From the NCBI GenBank assembly GCA_019649035.1, contig BMAT01008732.1:563854-591569 (forward strand): 27,716 bases of DNA, read 5' to 3'. The notes under the pieces are model-generated. The model did not search any database and was not told the origin of the DNA. It was given only the letters and a program-made list of their open reading frames with translations. Every line of letters starts with the position of its first letter. Position 1 is the stretch's first letter. The stretch is from Elysia marginata. Taxonomy: Eukaryota; Mollusca; Gastropoda; Plakobranchidae. Made by a program: the position numbers and the translations under genes. Below, piece after piece: positions 1 through 10,866 of this stretch.

Positions 1-1337
1 TTTACCTATTATCGGCAAGTTGGCTTTTTTAGCTAGTAGATTCTGGCACTTGACAAACTGTAGTCTTGAATAAAGTCTTCTTTTAATTATTTTTTTTAAA
101 GATAGGATTATCATTATTCGCATTAATAAATTTGTAATTATATTTTTAAGTATTCTCGACTACATCATCCTCATAAAAAGCAGTAAGGAGCGTTTTACAC
201 AAGAAAAACACCCTATCTCTTCTAATTTACTTATATGGGGTCCTTTGTTTTGGTAGTAGGTCAAGGCGCATAACTCTCGCCGACCGTTTTTAGGAACATC
301 GTCTATTCTTGACTAGGATTTTGAAGGACATGTGGTAAGATGATGGAATATGCAAAGCTTTGAAAATTGCAAAACGCTTTTTCTTATTAAGAGATATAAA
401 TGTATTTCATATCTGAATACTACAAAGCAAAAAATATTCAAATGCCTGAATGCCATAATACCTTTACATGAGCCCTTTTTGCCAAGGTGGTATGTTTTTT
501 TTTTTTTAACTTTCAATGGGGGGCAAGTTTTTCAATTTTCTTAGAGTCTTTTTTGTCTTCTAGGAATTTGGACAAAATTATCGTCAAATCCACCAAACTG
601 TAAAAGCAGTTAATGTAAGGAAACTCATAATACAAAGACTTTCTTTTTATCTCAAGAATTTTCCTTTAGGCAGGACTGGTAATCTTGTTGCAACAGATTT
701 AAAGAGAAATTTATTTTGAAAAAAAGGGAGGGAGTGCTGCACACTAAATTGTGTCCTGATCTATAGATCTATGAGTCACAGTGAGGGGCAGTTGGTGGGT
801 GAACCACAGCCCCTGTAGTAATATTAGATCCTTAAAATGCCCAGAGAGTTGAGAGGTGAGAAGAATGTGTAGACTAAAATTTACAAAAGCAAGCAAGCAG
901 ACTTGAGATGATTCAATGACATGTGGATTTCGACACTTGCGCTATATTATATTTTAATGCTGGGTTTTATATGGCTCTGTTCTTGTATAAACAAAGATAA
1001 CTGGTCATGTTCCGATAATTTTTACAATAAGTTGTAAAGCTCAAAAAGAGAAAAACAGATATTTCAAAGCCAGACTAATATCAACAGTTTTTGTTACGCC
1101 AGTTGGAGTGAAATATGGACAATATTGTGAAAGGTTGACCTGTGGCGACGTATGTAAGAATTTAGATGTGTCTGCTATTATGAAACTTTCAAAAGATTTA
1201 ACATTACTCTTATTTATAGAAATTTAACATTTGAAAATGAAATGGGCATAAATTTTATTCTTCTCTCAAATTTCTCTTCCTTGAGTTCAAATCAAACTTA
1301 ACTTAAAACAGGCACAAGTCACACAAGTTGAAGATAC
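1..1337 (-). other. intron downstream of the last MGA-like exon
   Basis: AT-rich DNA with no convincing exon on either strand. By phase the missing exon should start by completing an Arg (or Ser) codon and continue ERxRR, and I see no acceptor followed by such a sequence. Poly-T/poly-A runs are present but no recognisable mobile element. Confidence 0.5.
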
Positions 1338-1411
1338 CTCATGTTGTGTTCAGTTGGGTCAATATCCTTTCGCTTGACTTTGAAGATTTTAGCTAAATTT
1401 GATTTGAGAAC
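1338..1411 (-). CDS. MGA: MGA-like gene, exon entering the bHLH basic region (last exon in window)
   Basis: The acceptor TTGTTGTGCAG and donor ATGAG|GTATCT bound 74 nt. It reads VLKSNLAKIFKVKRKDIDPT then EHNMR, with the last codon split (AG|n). HN followed two or three residues later by ERxRR is the typical opening of a bHLH basic region, such as the HTANERRRR of vertebrate MGA, so this exon probably stops just before the ERxRR. The rest of the bHLH-zipper must be in a further exon. I did not find it in positions 1-1337, so it is presumably off the left edge. Confidence 0.7.
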
Positions 1412-1873
1412 CTGCACAACAACAAAAAATAAATTCAGAAAAATGTTGTTAATTTATACAATGATGTTAGGATCATCTTTGTAACTACCAAATACTTCTG
1501 TCTTCTAGTTCTACATATTTAATTTTTTGCCTGAGAAAGTAGTAAAGCCAAAACAAAACAGAAATGTAAATTAGTCTGAAATCAAAACTAGTTCTATCAG
1601 GCATTTTGGGATATGGTAGTAAGGTCTCAGTGCTAAAGCACATTTAAAAAGAAGAAGATATTGGACAAAAAGAAGAATTATAAAAGTTTTGTTTTTTTGC
1701 TGATAGCTAATTCCTGTTTTTCTGATTCAGAGTAATTTTGTTAGGTTAAGGAAAGAATCAACCCTTAATTCATAAAGATTTATAAAATTATTCAGCCTGG
1801 CTTTACAGAAAAAAACTAAAACAAACAGAAGATACTTTTTCAGCTTTGTGTCTGCACAAAGTTTATAACACAC

Positions 1874-2029
1874 CTCGCTGGCTGCTTCTTTCAAAGAGAC
1901 TGAACTTTCTGAATCTGACAAATCCATTCTCTGGTAGCCGTGGTCGTTCTCTAGGGCCCGCTCTGCATTTTCTCTGAGAGCCATAATGGATTTAGGATCC
2001 TCAGTCTCCCCAACATCAATGTCAGATTC
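1874..2029 (-). CDS. MGA: MGA-like gene, acidic exon before the bHLH
   Basis: This 156-nt symmetrical exon (52 codons, phase 0) has a TTATACAG acceptor and a GCGAG|GTGTGT donor. It encodes ESDIDVGETEDPKSIMALRE, then NAERALENDHGYQRMDLSDS and ESSVSLKEAASE. Vertebrate MGA likewise has a highly acidic stretch immediately before its bHLH, so position and composition agree, though residue-level alignment is not convincing. The large upstream exon ends ...LSSD and joins directly to ESDIDVG, giving a continuous Ser/Asp/Glu-rich segment. Confidence 0.77.
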
Positions 2030-3162
2030 CTGTATAACGAAAAGCAGAGTAAAACAAAAAAGTTCAATCAAACCAACATTATTTCCTTTTCAAATAGTTA
2101 CAGTGCAGCACTATGCACTGAATAAATGTATCTGAACTGAGAGTAAATTTTTGCAACCAGGGCAAATAAGTTAGATTCTTTAAGTTTTAAAATTGAGAAA
2201 TAGATTTATTCCTCTTTTTCTCTTTATTTAAAATTAAAAGATACCTTCCTGCAAATTAGCATTTATATAAATTATTGCAACTTTCAACATTTATCAGCTG
2301 AAAAAAATGCTTTGTTCAAAATACCAACGCTCTGCAATGTGGAATTCGCAACATCTGACTCAACTGCCCTGGTCTGAAGATGTTTGCACCTAATTAATCA
2401 AACTGAATTGAACCATATTGCAGTTATAAATGTGTTATAACAATATGGCAAACTTGCTTACATTACAAAGGTCCGCTTATATCTTATTATGTTGAAAACA
2501 GTTGAACTGATGTGTGGGAAAACAGAGTTTGTGCAATTCTTTGGGTCCATCAAGTTTGTGAGCTAGTAAAGGTTTCAGACTGCCTTCTTTTAATGCCAAA
2601 CCTGGAAATGACATCACCAATGTCATTCCATCAACTAAGAAAAGTCAAGAATACTTCAAAAAGTTTATGCCCTCCATTATTTTCTCCGTGCTATTTATAG
2701 ATTATTAATGAACATATATTTGAAAAAAATTTTTTGCTAAATAATTATTGGGGGAATCATAGTATAATGTTACTGTTAGGCAATTTGATTGAAAATGACT
2801 TGACTCAATTAATGACTCTATCATTAATCATAACAGAAAATTTAAAAATCTTTTTGGGTCTTTTTAAATTTCTAACACTGACTTCTTTGTACTACTATCA
2901 AGCATGATGAGTTTGCTCCATTACTAAGTTACTAAGTTGTGTCAAAAATTAAATTGATCTTTATAAAGCTTTAAAAAAAATACACTCAAATGCAATGTAC
3001 AAATCTTTCCCAAAAAAAAACCAAACAAAAAAACAACCGGATATCTGAATCTGGTTTGATTCTGAGTAGCATAAACAATGCCGGAAAGTTTGGAAACTTT
3101 AGGATTACTTTCAACTCATGTATAGAATAATACACACATATGAAAGAGCAACAAATACTCAC
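2030..3162 (-). other. intron between acidic exon and second giant exon
   Basis: AT-rich, without a coding signal. A 62-codon open frame on the plus strand at 2512-2700 has no recognisable protein content. The shorter intron at 1412-1873 is likewise featureless. Confidence 0.55.
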
Positions 3163-6100
3163 ATCAGAACTTAGCATTATATGCAGATTGTCACTGGAGC
3201 CTGTGGACAGTGAAGTTGACATTGAGCTGATAGGCCTATCATTGATGGTACTTGAGGTTGTTGTCAGCGATGGACTAACCAAGTTCAGTCCCATTCTTGC
3301 CTCTGAAGAGCTTCTGGTATTGTCCCGCTCATCTTCCACTTGAGGCAGGCAACTATGGGCATCAGGGTAGGTATAGGATCCTCTCTTGGTGCCACTAGTA
3401 CTATTATTAGACTCATCTTTATCCTCTCCTCCAGACAGTCTTCTTTTTACGCCATGTTTACTTACCTCCAAAGTACATGAGCTCAGTTGACCAAATGACC
3501 CCGTTAGAGTTTGTGTATAGTGTGAGGATGACTGTAAACTGAGTAGTGAGCTCTGTTGCTGGCATGCAGCTACAGATCCAGAGGTGCTAACCTTTAGAGC
3601 TGTGTTTGTACTAAGTGTTGATGAACAGGCAGAATATGTTGACGATGTGGCCAAGATATCCTGTGACTGTGATAACTGCTCAACAGTGGATTCTGTAACA
3701 ATGCTGCTACTGCCAGTGGTGATGATACTATGAACCTCTTGAATTTTAAGTCCTGAAGAAACTGTAGCACTGTTTTGTTGAGTCACTGGAACAACAGGAC
3801 TTTTTGCTTTTGTTAGCGTGTTGGCTGGTGGATACACCATTATCAGATTGGAGGTCTCTTGTTTTGTATTTGGTATATACAGATTGGGACCTTTCCGCAT
3901 TTTTTGTTTGCTCTCTGACAATGCAACTGGTCTTTTTCCTAGATTCTTGTCTTGCTCTTCCATCTGTTCGGATGACATTTTTGATGCTGCTGTATTTCCC
4001 TGTTGAGTGGGTTTATTGGGTGGTGGAAGGGCTCCGTCTTCTTGTTTGCCACCTTCTGAAGAGTTGTCCCCTGAGGATCTAGGAGTTTGATCTTGATTCT
4101 GCGGGTCTTTCAGGGCAGGAGGAGATTCCTCCAAGCTCATTATTGGACCTACTAAAGAAGGTGTCACCGATGTTGTAGGTGGAAGGCCAAGCTGGTCTTG
4201 CTTTTTAACAGAAGAGGGACTTTGCTGAGAGGCTTCACTTGTGGTTTGCTGTGATTTCTTTTTTTGTTTTAGGTGAGCTGCATCAAAAGTCAAGATCACT
4301 TCATCATTACTGATGGTCTCCTTGGTTTTACTACTACCAGTAGTTGTTAGATCAACAGATTGCTTTAAAACAGGAGAAACATCTTTAGGGTGAGGACAAG
4401 TCTTATCTTTTGATGCTGTAGTGCTGTGAGTAGACAATAAAGACCTCGACGACGATGGAATCAACAGAGGTTGTAACTTGCTTGCTGGTGGTTGAGATCC
4501 CATGGGTCGCAGCAACACGGGACCCTTGACAATTGCTTGAGGGAAAGCTTGTGTGGAATTTGGAAATCTTACAAGGATTGGATGATGACCTGAGGCGACA
4601 GAGCTAGAAGTTATCACTGGTGATGTTCCTCCAGCCCTCACTTGTGTAGGAAGAGGTGAGGGGATAATGGGCACCATCTTGGGACCATGAGGCCCACAAA
4701 CTGGCACAGTTATAAAAGGCAAGGCACATGTTTTCATTGATCCAAGCTGAGGTTGATCACCAGCTGCTATCTTCTGACCTGAACTCACAGGTAATGTGAC
4801 CAGTGCTTTATTGTCGTTTGAAACTCCAACAACTTGCATCAGCCCATCCTTACCCTGAATCTTCATGTATTTCAAATCGTCTGGTTTCACAGTATAATAA
4901 AAAGGGAGAATGTTTGAGGTAGAGGTGGCTCCGCTAGAAACTGATGCCGCTGCTTTACTCTTTAAAAGGCTCCTAGCCTGGGGGTTCATGCTCCCAATGG
5001 GCTTAAGCTTGATACTTTTAGGACCCTGCAAAGATTTTGTAGTTGAAGTAGAAGGCAAGGTTGATACTCCTAGAGGGACAGATGTGCTTGTAACACTTGT
5101 GATGGTGGAGTCTGAAGGTAAAGCCAAAGAGACACTTGAGGTAACAAAACTTTTGCCATTTTCAACACTGTCCTGGGTGGACTCTACAGAAACCATGGCT
5201 TGCAGTGAAGCACCTTTCTTTTGCACTTGTATTAAAGGAGCAATGTGATAATCTGTCACAGAGGGGTCTTTAAGAGGAGCAGCAGTTGTTGCTTCAGTAC
5301 TTGTCCTTCTGCTGTTGGGAGCACTGACTGATTTTTGCTGATTACTGGTGAGATCATTTCTGGATGTCACACGCATCCTGCTCAGACCAGAAATACCCAC
5401 ATTGGCAGAGAGATTAGACACTCCACTTACACCCAATGTGTGATGCTGAGAAGATATTTGAAGGCTGCTTGGGACTATAGAACCAGGATTTACTATTGGG
5501 TTGGTCTTCACAGGTGAGCTGTCACTTAAATCAATCACTTGACTGTCAAGATCTGAAGGGGCCTTTGGAAGAATTTCTCTTCGAGTTACACGTACACGAA
5601 TTGAGTACATCTTGCCTGGCAGTTTCTTTCTAAGCTCTTCAGGAATGACACTAGGCTTGTGGGCCTTTGGCAAGATCTCAACCAGAAACTCACATATTTT
5701 CATAGTACGCGGTTGAGGGTACTGTCCTCGGGTTAAGCATTGGGCCACTTTACCCAGAATTTCTTTACGCGCACCCTCCCAGTTGCAATTAGCCAAAAAC
5801 TCAAGAAGCTTCACTTCATCCTCTTCTTGCACATCTTCCTCCTCATCTTCACATGTTGTTGTGGGCTGTGATGTGACACGCTTTTTCTTGGGTGGAGGAC
5901 CTCTGGCTTTGAGGCAAACCATTGAAGTATGCCATGGCTGCTGGTAACGATTTCGACCACTCCCCTCACCATTACCAGTTCTCATGCTATTGTGATTGTA
6001 CACCGAGATAGGTATTAGACTCTCTCTAGCACCTTTAGGAGTAACCTGTGAAGATTCGTGTGGTTTGCCCAACATCTGTGTACTAGAAACCTGTGGTACA

Positions 6101-6367
6101 ACAGGAAGCATCCCAGATGATGGTGCTACAACGTTACTAGACTCAGTTGAATTGGCTTGCGTAGAAACAACAGGCTGGTCCGCTCTACTCTCAGAGCCGC
6201 TATGAGTGTGAATAGGAGTGAATGTCATTATGTTAGACGTGGCAGTGTCAGATGCAATACGGCTTGTTCCTGGCTCTCTTGACTTTCGCTTGTAATTGTA
6301 TGGCTGAGTGCGGGCACATGTAGACAAAGTAAATATTTCACTTGAAAGTGGATGGCTCTTGCGTTTT
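3163..6367 (-). CDS. MGA: MGA-like gene, second giant exon with conserved CNWEG domain
   Basis: This exon carries about 1,068 codons between a CCAATACAG acceptor and a TCTGAT|GTGAGT donor. Near its start are a basic nuclear-signal-like PPKKKRV (plus 5872-5897) and an acidic run. The conserved block follows at residues 185-262 of the exon: VKLLEFLANCNWEGARKEIL, then KICEFLVEILPK and YSIRVRVTRREILP. It corresponds closely to the KLIEIISDCNWEEDRNKILS...FIIELASQ...YSSRVKISMP region I remember in vertebrate MGA. The remainder is a long Ser/Thr/Gln-rich low-complexity linker, as in the vertebrate protein between this block and the bHLH. The exon contains no bHLH. It enters with one base completing an Arg codon and leaves in phase 0. 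Confidence 0.86.
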
Positions 6368-6682
6368 CTGTATTGGGATTGGAAAAGAAATAAATCCATG
6401 CATGTTACAAAAAAATTTCTTAAGAGACTATAACATTTCTCCAGACCATATTTCTTTCTACTATGTGGCTCCCTGGTACACCCTTTTTTTTTACAGGAAT
6501 GGAGCTAGCCTATAAATGATAGCATCCATTTACTTTTTATGTTATTATTCATTTTTTTCCTTAAAGTGTCCTACCTTGCATGTCATGAAAAACAGTAACA
6601 TTCTTTTTTTTTTATTTCTGTTGGTAATATTCTCTCACCATATATTTTTTTAAGGTAATAGGACTTAAGAGTTCAAACGTAC

Positions 6683-6807
6683 CTCCTGTGTGCTGATTGC
6701 TCCCATACAGGAACAGTCTGCCTGTCTTCCTCAAAAGCGATAGAAATGGATTTTTTGTGCCTTGTTGCCAGGTAGTCTTCATACCTTGTGTCAAGGAATG
6801 ATTGAAT
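6683..6807 (-). CDS. MGA: MGA-like gene, small linking exon
   Basis: A TTTTTTCAG acceptor and an AGGAG|GTACGT donor enclose 125 nt, phase 0 in and phase 2 out. It reads IQSFLDTRYEDYLATRHKKS, then ISIAFEEDRQTVPVWEQSAH and RR. Another frame is also open across this stretch, but only this frame fits both splice phases. It sits just upstream of the conserved CNWEG region, as does the YLYFESMMTCARVRVYERKKED stretch of vertebrate MGA, and the two may correspond (weak). Confidence 0.77.
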
Positions 6808-8030
6808 CTGAAAAAAATGTAAACAGTTAGATCAAAACGGTCACTGAAAACCTACAAAAATATAAACGCTTCTCTATCCTGTTCAATAGTTTTATTAATA
6901 CCTTGCCAGTATCACAAAAAGTATATAAAAAGGAAAAAATTTCAGTTTGAAGTGCAATGGGTTGAAAAAATGAACTAATTTCAAGGGTAAAAAAACACAA
7001 GGTTACACTAACTGTAGCTAGTGCAATGTTGAGAAGCATCCATGTGAAGATCCATATGATGTACATATATGTATTTAGTTCCATCCTTAGATTTCCCATA
7101 AGAAATGCTAGTTCTATTTATCAGCTTCAGGTAGGCTACATTACTATTCAAACTCAGTAATGATGGTGACAAAAAGAGAAAAACGAGGACAACTTTTTCA
7201 TGACCTTTGGGAATTACTCTTTCCTTAAAATAAAGATAAATTTCAACAAAAAATGAAATGGTTGCAAAGGCACCTCGAAATGCTGATAAGTGGCTTTTGC
7301 ATCTCTACCATCAGAATGCTGTTAGCATAAAAAGGCCACACTCTTATGGCAGAGCCATTCCTAGGCTGTTATCTTATTGTTAGCAATTGAGTGCAAACAT
7401 GCAAATCCATAATGCAGGGACCACAAGCACAAATGATGTAGAGTCAGGTACCAAACCTTAGTTACATGAAGCGCTTTGATTTCTACATTAAAAATTGGAG
7501 CAGAAACTGTATGACTGTGTTGAACCCATCTTGTTAGGCAAACAAGCTTCTTGAAACAGGTGGATTGAGGCGGACACCAGGAAATTCAGAGGTATTTTTC
7601 AGTTGTAATAGTGCAGAGGCAGCAAAGACAATGCGATTGGCCACAGATTATTTGTTTTGTTTTCAGCAGCTGTTTGGGGTGCAAAGATTTCCAAGGGGCA
7701 GTAGAGTACTTGTACATTGATTGTTAAAATTAGTTCAAGAAACAGGAGATCTGAAGACAGAGGAAAATTAGCAGTGGAAAACAAAGCAGTTTGATGAAAT
7801 GTGGTTTAGAGGGATCAGAAGAAAAAAATAGTGCTCTGCTGTATTTGTTTTGTACCAGTCAATGAGCAACAAAGCAGCAAAACCCCTTTTTTTTGCTATT
7901 TAAATAATGTAATGCCCAAAGGAGTGTTTGCTTTTTCTACATCAAGGCCCTTTATGTTTCAAATATTGTGGGCTTAAATCTATTCTAAGTCAATACAGTT
8001 TAATTTGGCTTAACACAGACTTTAACTCAC
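6808..8030 (-). other. intron between small linking exon and acidic exon
   Basis: No recognisable gene or complete transposon. Composition changes around 7250-7780, where it is less AT-rich with a few open stretches on the minus strand, so an old unidentified repeat may lie there. The 315-bp intron at 6368-6682 holds only homopolymer runs. Confidence 0.45.
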
Positions 8031-8267
8031 ATTTTGATCTGTCGCTGAGGGGTCATAGTCATCAGGATAACCAGGAAGTCCAAGATCTTCAGAGTAAGAA
8101 GCTGCATCAACAACCCTAGAGTTTTCCCCTTCTTGTTTTGATTCAAATTGCATCAGGTTATCTTCATCAGGAAGAGAGTCAATCTCAATCACAGGCTTTG
8201 ACATAGCACTTGTTAAATAGGAGAAGTCATCTTCAAATGGAACACCACTTAAGCCCGATGCCACATC
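8031..8267 (-). CDS. MGA: MGA-like gene, acidic exon
   Basis: This 237-nt exon (79 codons, phase 0 both sides) has a TTGACACAG acceptor and an AAT|GTGAGT donor. It starts DVASGLSGVPFEDDFSYLTS and is strikingly acidic throughout (EIDSLPDEDN, SEDLGLPGYPDDYDP). Such an Asp/Glu-rich linker would be a plausible partner-binding or regulatory segment, but no specific domain is recognised. A symmetrical exon of this kind could be skipped without shifting the frame, though nothing in the sequence shows that it is. Confidence 0.78.
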
Positions 8268-8945
8268 CTGTGTCAAAAGGAGATAACAGAATAAGAATTG
8301 GCATAGTAGTAATAACAATTATTAAGAATTAATAATACTTATGACATACATACTGGCAAAAAAATGTAAAATGAAGGTGTTTGCTCATTGCTTAAAAACC
8401 AGCCAGAACTGTTGAAAAAAGAAAGCTTTAGAAAACAGAAATTAAAGCTACAGTATTTTAGCCCAACAGTACATCACTGTCACAAATTGTCTGTGTAAAT
8501 CAGTGATTGAGGGAGCGTTGAGGGCAGCAGAGGCAGAGAAGGACCTCCAAGAAAAAGGTTGGATGATATAAAGGCATGGAGTGGGTTGACAAGACAGGAC
8601 TGCAGTACCCAAGCCCAAATGCGAGAAGTTTGGCATGCAATTTCATGTCAATATTGTAAGAAATGACACTCGTGATGATTCATTTGAATATAAACACCAG
8701 TCTAAAAAACAAAAATTCTAGGCTAAGGTGCTTTACATTCGATTTTTAAAAATCGTAACAATGCACATTCATATATCGGTAAGCCTACAACCTTTCAGTC
8801 ATACAGCAATATCTACATGCAATAGATACAGTACACTCAGACAAGAAAAAGAAGACAATAGGCACATACATATATACAACCATTCACACCTTGACATCCT
8901 TGCTATTATATCACACTGTATAAACCAACAGTCTATGACATCTAA

Positions 8946-9175
8946 AAGAGGTAGGGTTTAAGCTTTTTTTTTAAACACACTAAGGTAGCTTTCTTCACCC
9001 AGATCTTGCAAAAAGGCATTCCACACTCTTGAACCAAAAAAGCTAAATGATGTTTTATCAAAGTTTGTCTCATATCTAGAGACAAGTCGAGTTTTTTTGT
9101 CAATAAACGATCTTGAACTTTGAGCTGGTTTTAGCATTTTAAAAGCTCAGTCAAATATTTTAAAGTTGATACTTG
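8946..9175 (-). pseudogene. relic LINE (non-LTR retrotransposon) reverse-transcriptase C-terminus
   Basis: In the intron between the acidic exon and the exon at 9826, the minus strand reads with frameshifts LKYLTELLK, then PAQSSRSFIDKKTRLVS and RYETNFDKTSFSFFGSRVWN followed by AFLQDLGEESYLSVFKKKLKPYLF and a stop. This is the common tail of non-LTR retrotransposon polymerases (pattern YL..LL....R.LRS...L..PR..T..G.RSFS..G...WN.LP..LR). At least two frame breaks, including one in an A-run, show it is dead. The adjoining 8730-8945 would be its 3' untranslated tail. The clade was not determined. Confidence 0.7.
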
Positions 9176-9479
9176 GATGCAGCTATAAACTAGGTCAGTT
9201 GCTTCAAATTGGGTCCTTTTTTTACAGACAGCCACTGGAATTTTTCAGAAGATCAACACAATATCAAATTTTGATTTTCTAAAAATAACTCCAGTTGCAT
9301 GGTTTAGGATCAGCTGCAGTTGTACGTTGTTGTGAGTAATACGCAACAGCAAAGAATTGCAAAAGTAATGCTTAGAGAAAATGAGAGTTTTGGTAGCTTC
9401 TATAGACATGTCTCTCTATCTCTTTCCATCTGGCCATGAGGTGTTGACTTAATGCAAAATAAAAATTTTTAAATAAAGA

Positions 9480-9564
9480 TGGAAAAAAAACGGGACCGGT
9501 GCAAAGGTGTTGACTTTGACCCAGAGTTGACTTCAAGCGGTTGACTTCTTGCAGATTCAACTGT
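9480..9564. repeat. possible end of a decayed TA-target (pogo/Tigger-like) DNA transposon
   Basis: Read on the minus strand, the segment begins TACAGTTGAATC and then repeats the word AAGTCAAC or a close variant several times. This is reminiscent of the termini of pogo/Tigger-type MITEs. No matching opposite terminus was found nearby, so this may be a single broken end. Confidence 0.3.
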
Positions 9565-9825
9565 ATATTCTTTGTTCATTTGCATGTACTTTAAGTTTGT
9601 TTTTTTAATGCATGCCTACAAAATTTCAAAAAAAATTTTGGTGTTTGGAAAGGAAGCTCATAAAATATGTCTCTTAAAATCAGCTTAGAAAGTTAGAGCA
9701 GGAAAATTGTGGGACAAATTAATGTGCATTCTTTTGATTTAAACATTTATGGTACAGTTAAGATATGCATAAATTAGAAAACAACGTTCAACTTTCTTCC
9801 ACTTCTCACAAATTTATAGTCTTAC

Positions 9826-10039
9826 CTTCATGTCTTTTCTAGGTTGTCGCTCTGTTTTCTCACAGTAGATTTCACTGGTTTCATACAGCATCATTGCTTT
9901 TCTTGTGATAGCATCAAGATTCTTGGCTGAGCGGTGAGTTTTCTCTCGCTGAGGAAGGTTAGAGAATCGTTCCCCTGGCTTGATGGGCTTGCGCTTCATG
10001 GAAGGGAGGTATGGAATGTTGTCGAACTCACTGCCGTTG
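9826..10039 (-). CDS. MGA: MGA-like gene, exon after the cysteine domain
   Basis: The exon has an ATCCCTCAG acceptor and an ATGAAG|GTAAGA donor, and is 214 nt long. It encodes NNGSEFDNIPYLPSMKRKPI, then KPGERFSNLPQREKTHRSAK, then NLDAITRKAMMLYETSEIYC and EKTERQPRKDMK. The relative place, charged composition and short Tyr/acid motifs (LYETSEIYCEKT) resemble the part of vertebrate MGA that follows the Cys domain (EYTICETE...), but the alignment is weak. It enters with one base and leaves in phase 0. No membrane or catalytic motif is visible. Confidence 0.8.
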
Positions 10040-10674
10040 CTGAGGGATTAAAGCATCCATGATTTGTTTATCTTGGTAAAGCACAAATGTAGTCCAAGTA
10101 TACCCAAAGATGAGCATATTTTTTTTTATTTAATAAAAAATGTTACTACAGCATTTCAATAGAATAAAATGACTCTCTCAGAACAATGTTGATAAAACAA
10201 ATCTCATTCCAAGAAGTCATTTTTTTATTTTTAAAAATTTTGTAGAAGGAATTAAATATTGTAACACCAAAAGATCTAACAATAAGAGTGAGACGTTATG
10301 AAAACTGCAGATTCTATTATTGGTGACTGAAATAGTGATTATTGAAGGCCTTTCAAGAGGTTTAGAGAGGACATGCCCTGTTGCAGACTTTTAAAAGGAG
10401 TTTTCTGAGAAAAGTTGAATTTGGACTAAAAGAAAATAAGCTATTTTGGGTAAATCATGCATAAAACTTTACACCAAGGCCTCCAGGCAGGTTTGCACCT
10501 CACAGAGTTCACTTTATAAGATGGATTTAGATTTAAAAATTTAGTGGTTTCATAACTCATAGAACCCATTGACTTGAATAACAAATTGAATATATCTATA
10601 ACAAATTCAACCCTAGATTTCAAGTTAGATTTAGGACCGGAAGCTGAAACAAATATAAAAAATAGATGTATTAC
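10040..10674 (-). other. intron between the two exons after the cysteine domain
   Basis: AT-rich and without recognisable features apart from poly-T runs near 10120 and 10220. Confidence 0.5.
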
Positions 10675-10866
10675 TTGTGTTCCCTGTTTCTATGATGTTT
10701 TCCTTTGGCTTTTCTTTTATTCAGCTTTTCAGGTACACTGAGGCCAATATTTTCTCTGAGTGCAGGTTCTCTGCCTGTTCTAGCTTTGGATGAGCAGGTA
10801 CAGCTCAGCATACAGGATGGTTGGCCACAGTGAGTCATCTCTGGAATGGGCTTCTCTGGATCAAGG
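10675..10866 (-). CDS. MGA: MGA-like gene, second half of the cysteine-rich MGA domain
   Basis: The acceptor CTCCATCAG and the donor CACAA|GTAATA bound 192 nt. One base completes the split Ser codon, then the frame reads LDPEKPIPEMTHCGQPSCML followed by SCTCSSKARTGREP. This matches the vertebrate order SLALEK...HCRRPDCMFGCTC, with the paired Cys residues at the same relative spacing, and is the strongest single piece of evidence for the MGA assignment. The tail is strongly basic (KLNKRKAKGKHHRNREH) and may be a nuclear or DNA/RNA-contact region. The exon leaves in phase 2, which fits the single base taken from the next exon. Confidence 0.87.

Noticed and set aside
180..275. Minus-strand frame reading RRELCALTYYQNKGPHISKLEEIG, superficially like a bHLH fragment that could follow HNMR
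   Set aside because: There is no suitable acceptor with the right phase in front of it, helix 1 and the Arg-rich basic region are missing, and the resemblance is limited to RREL and ISKLE.
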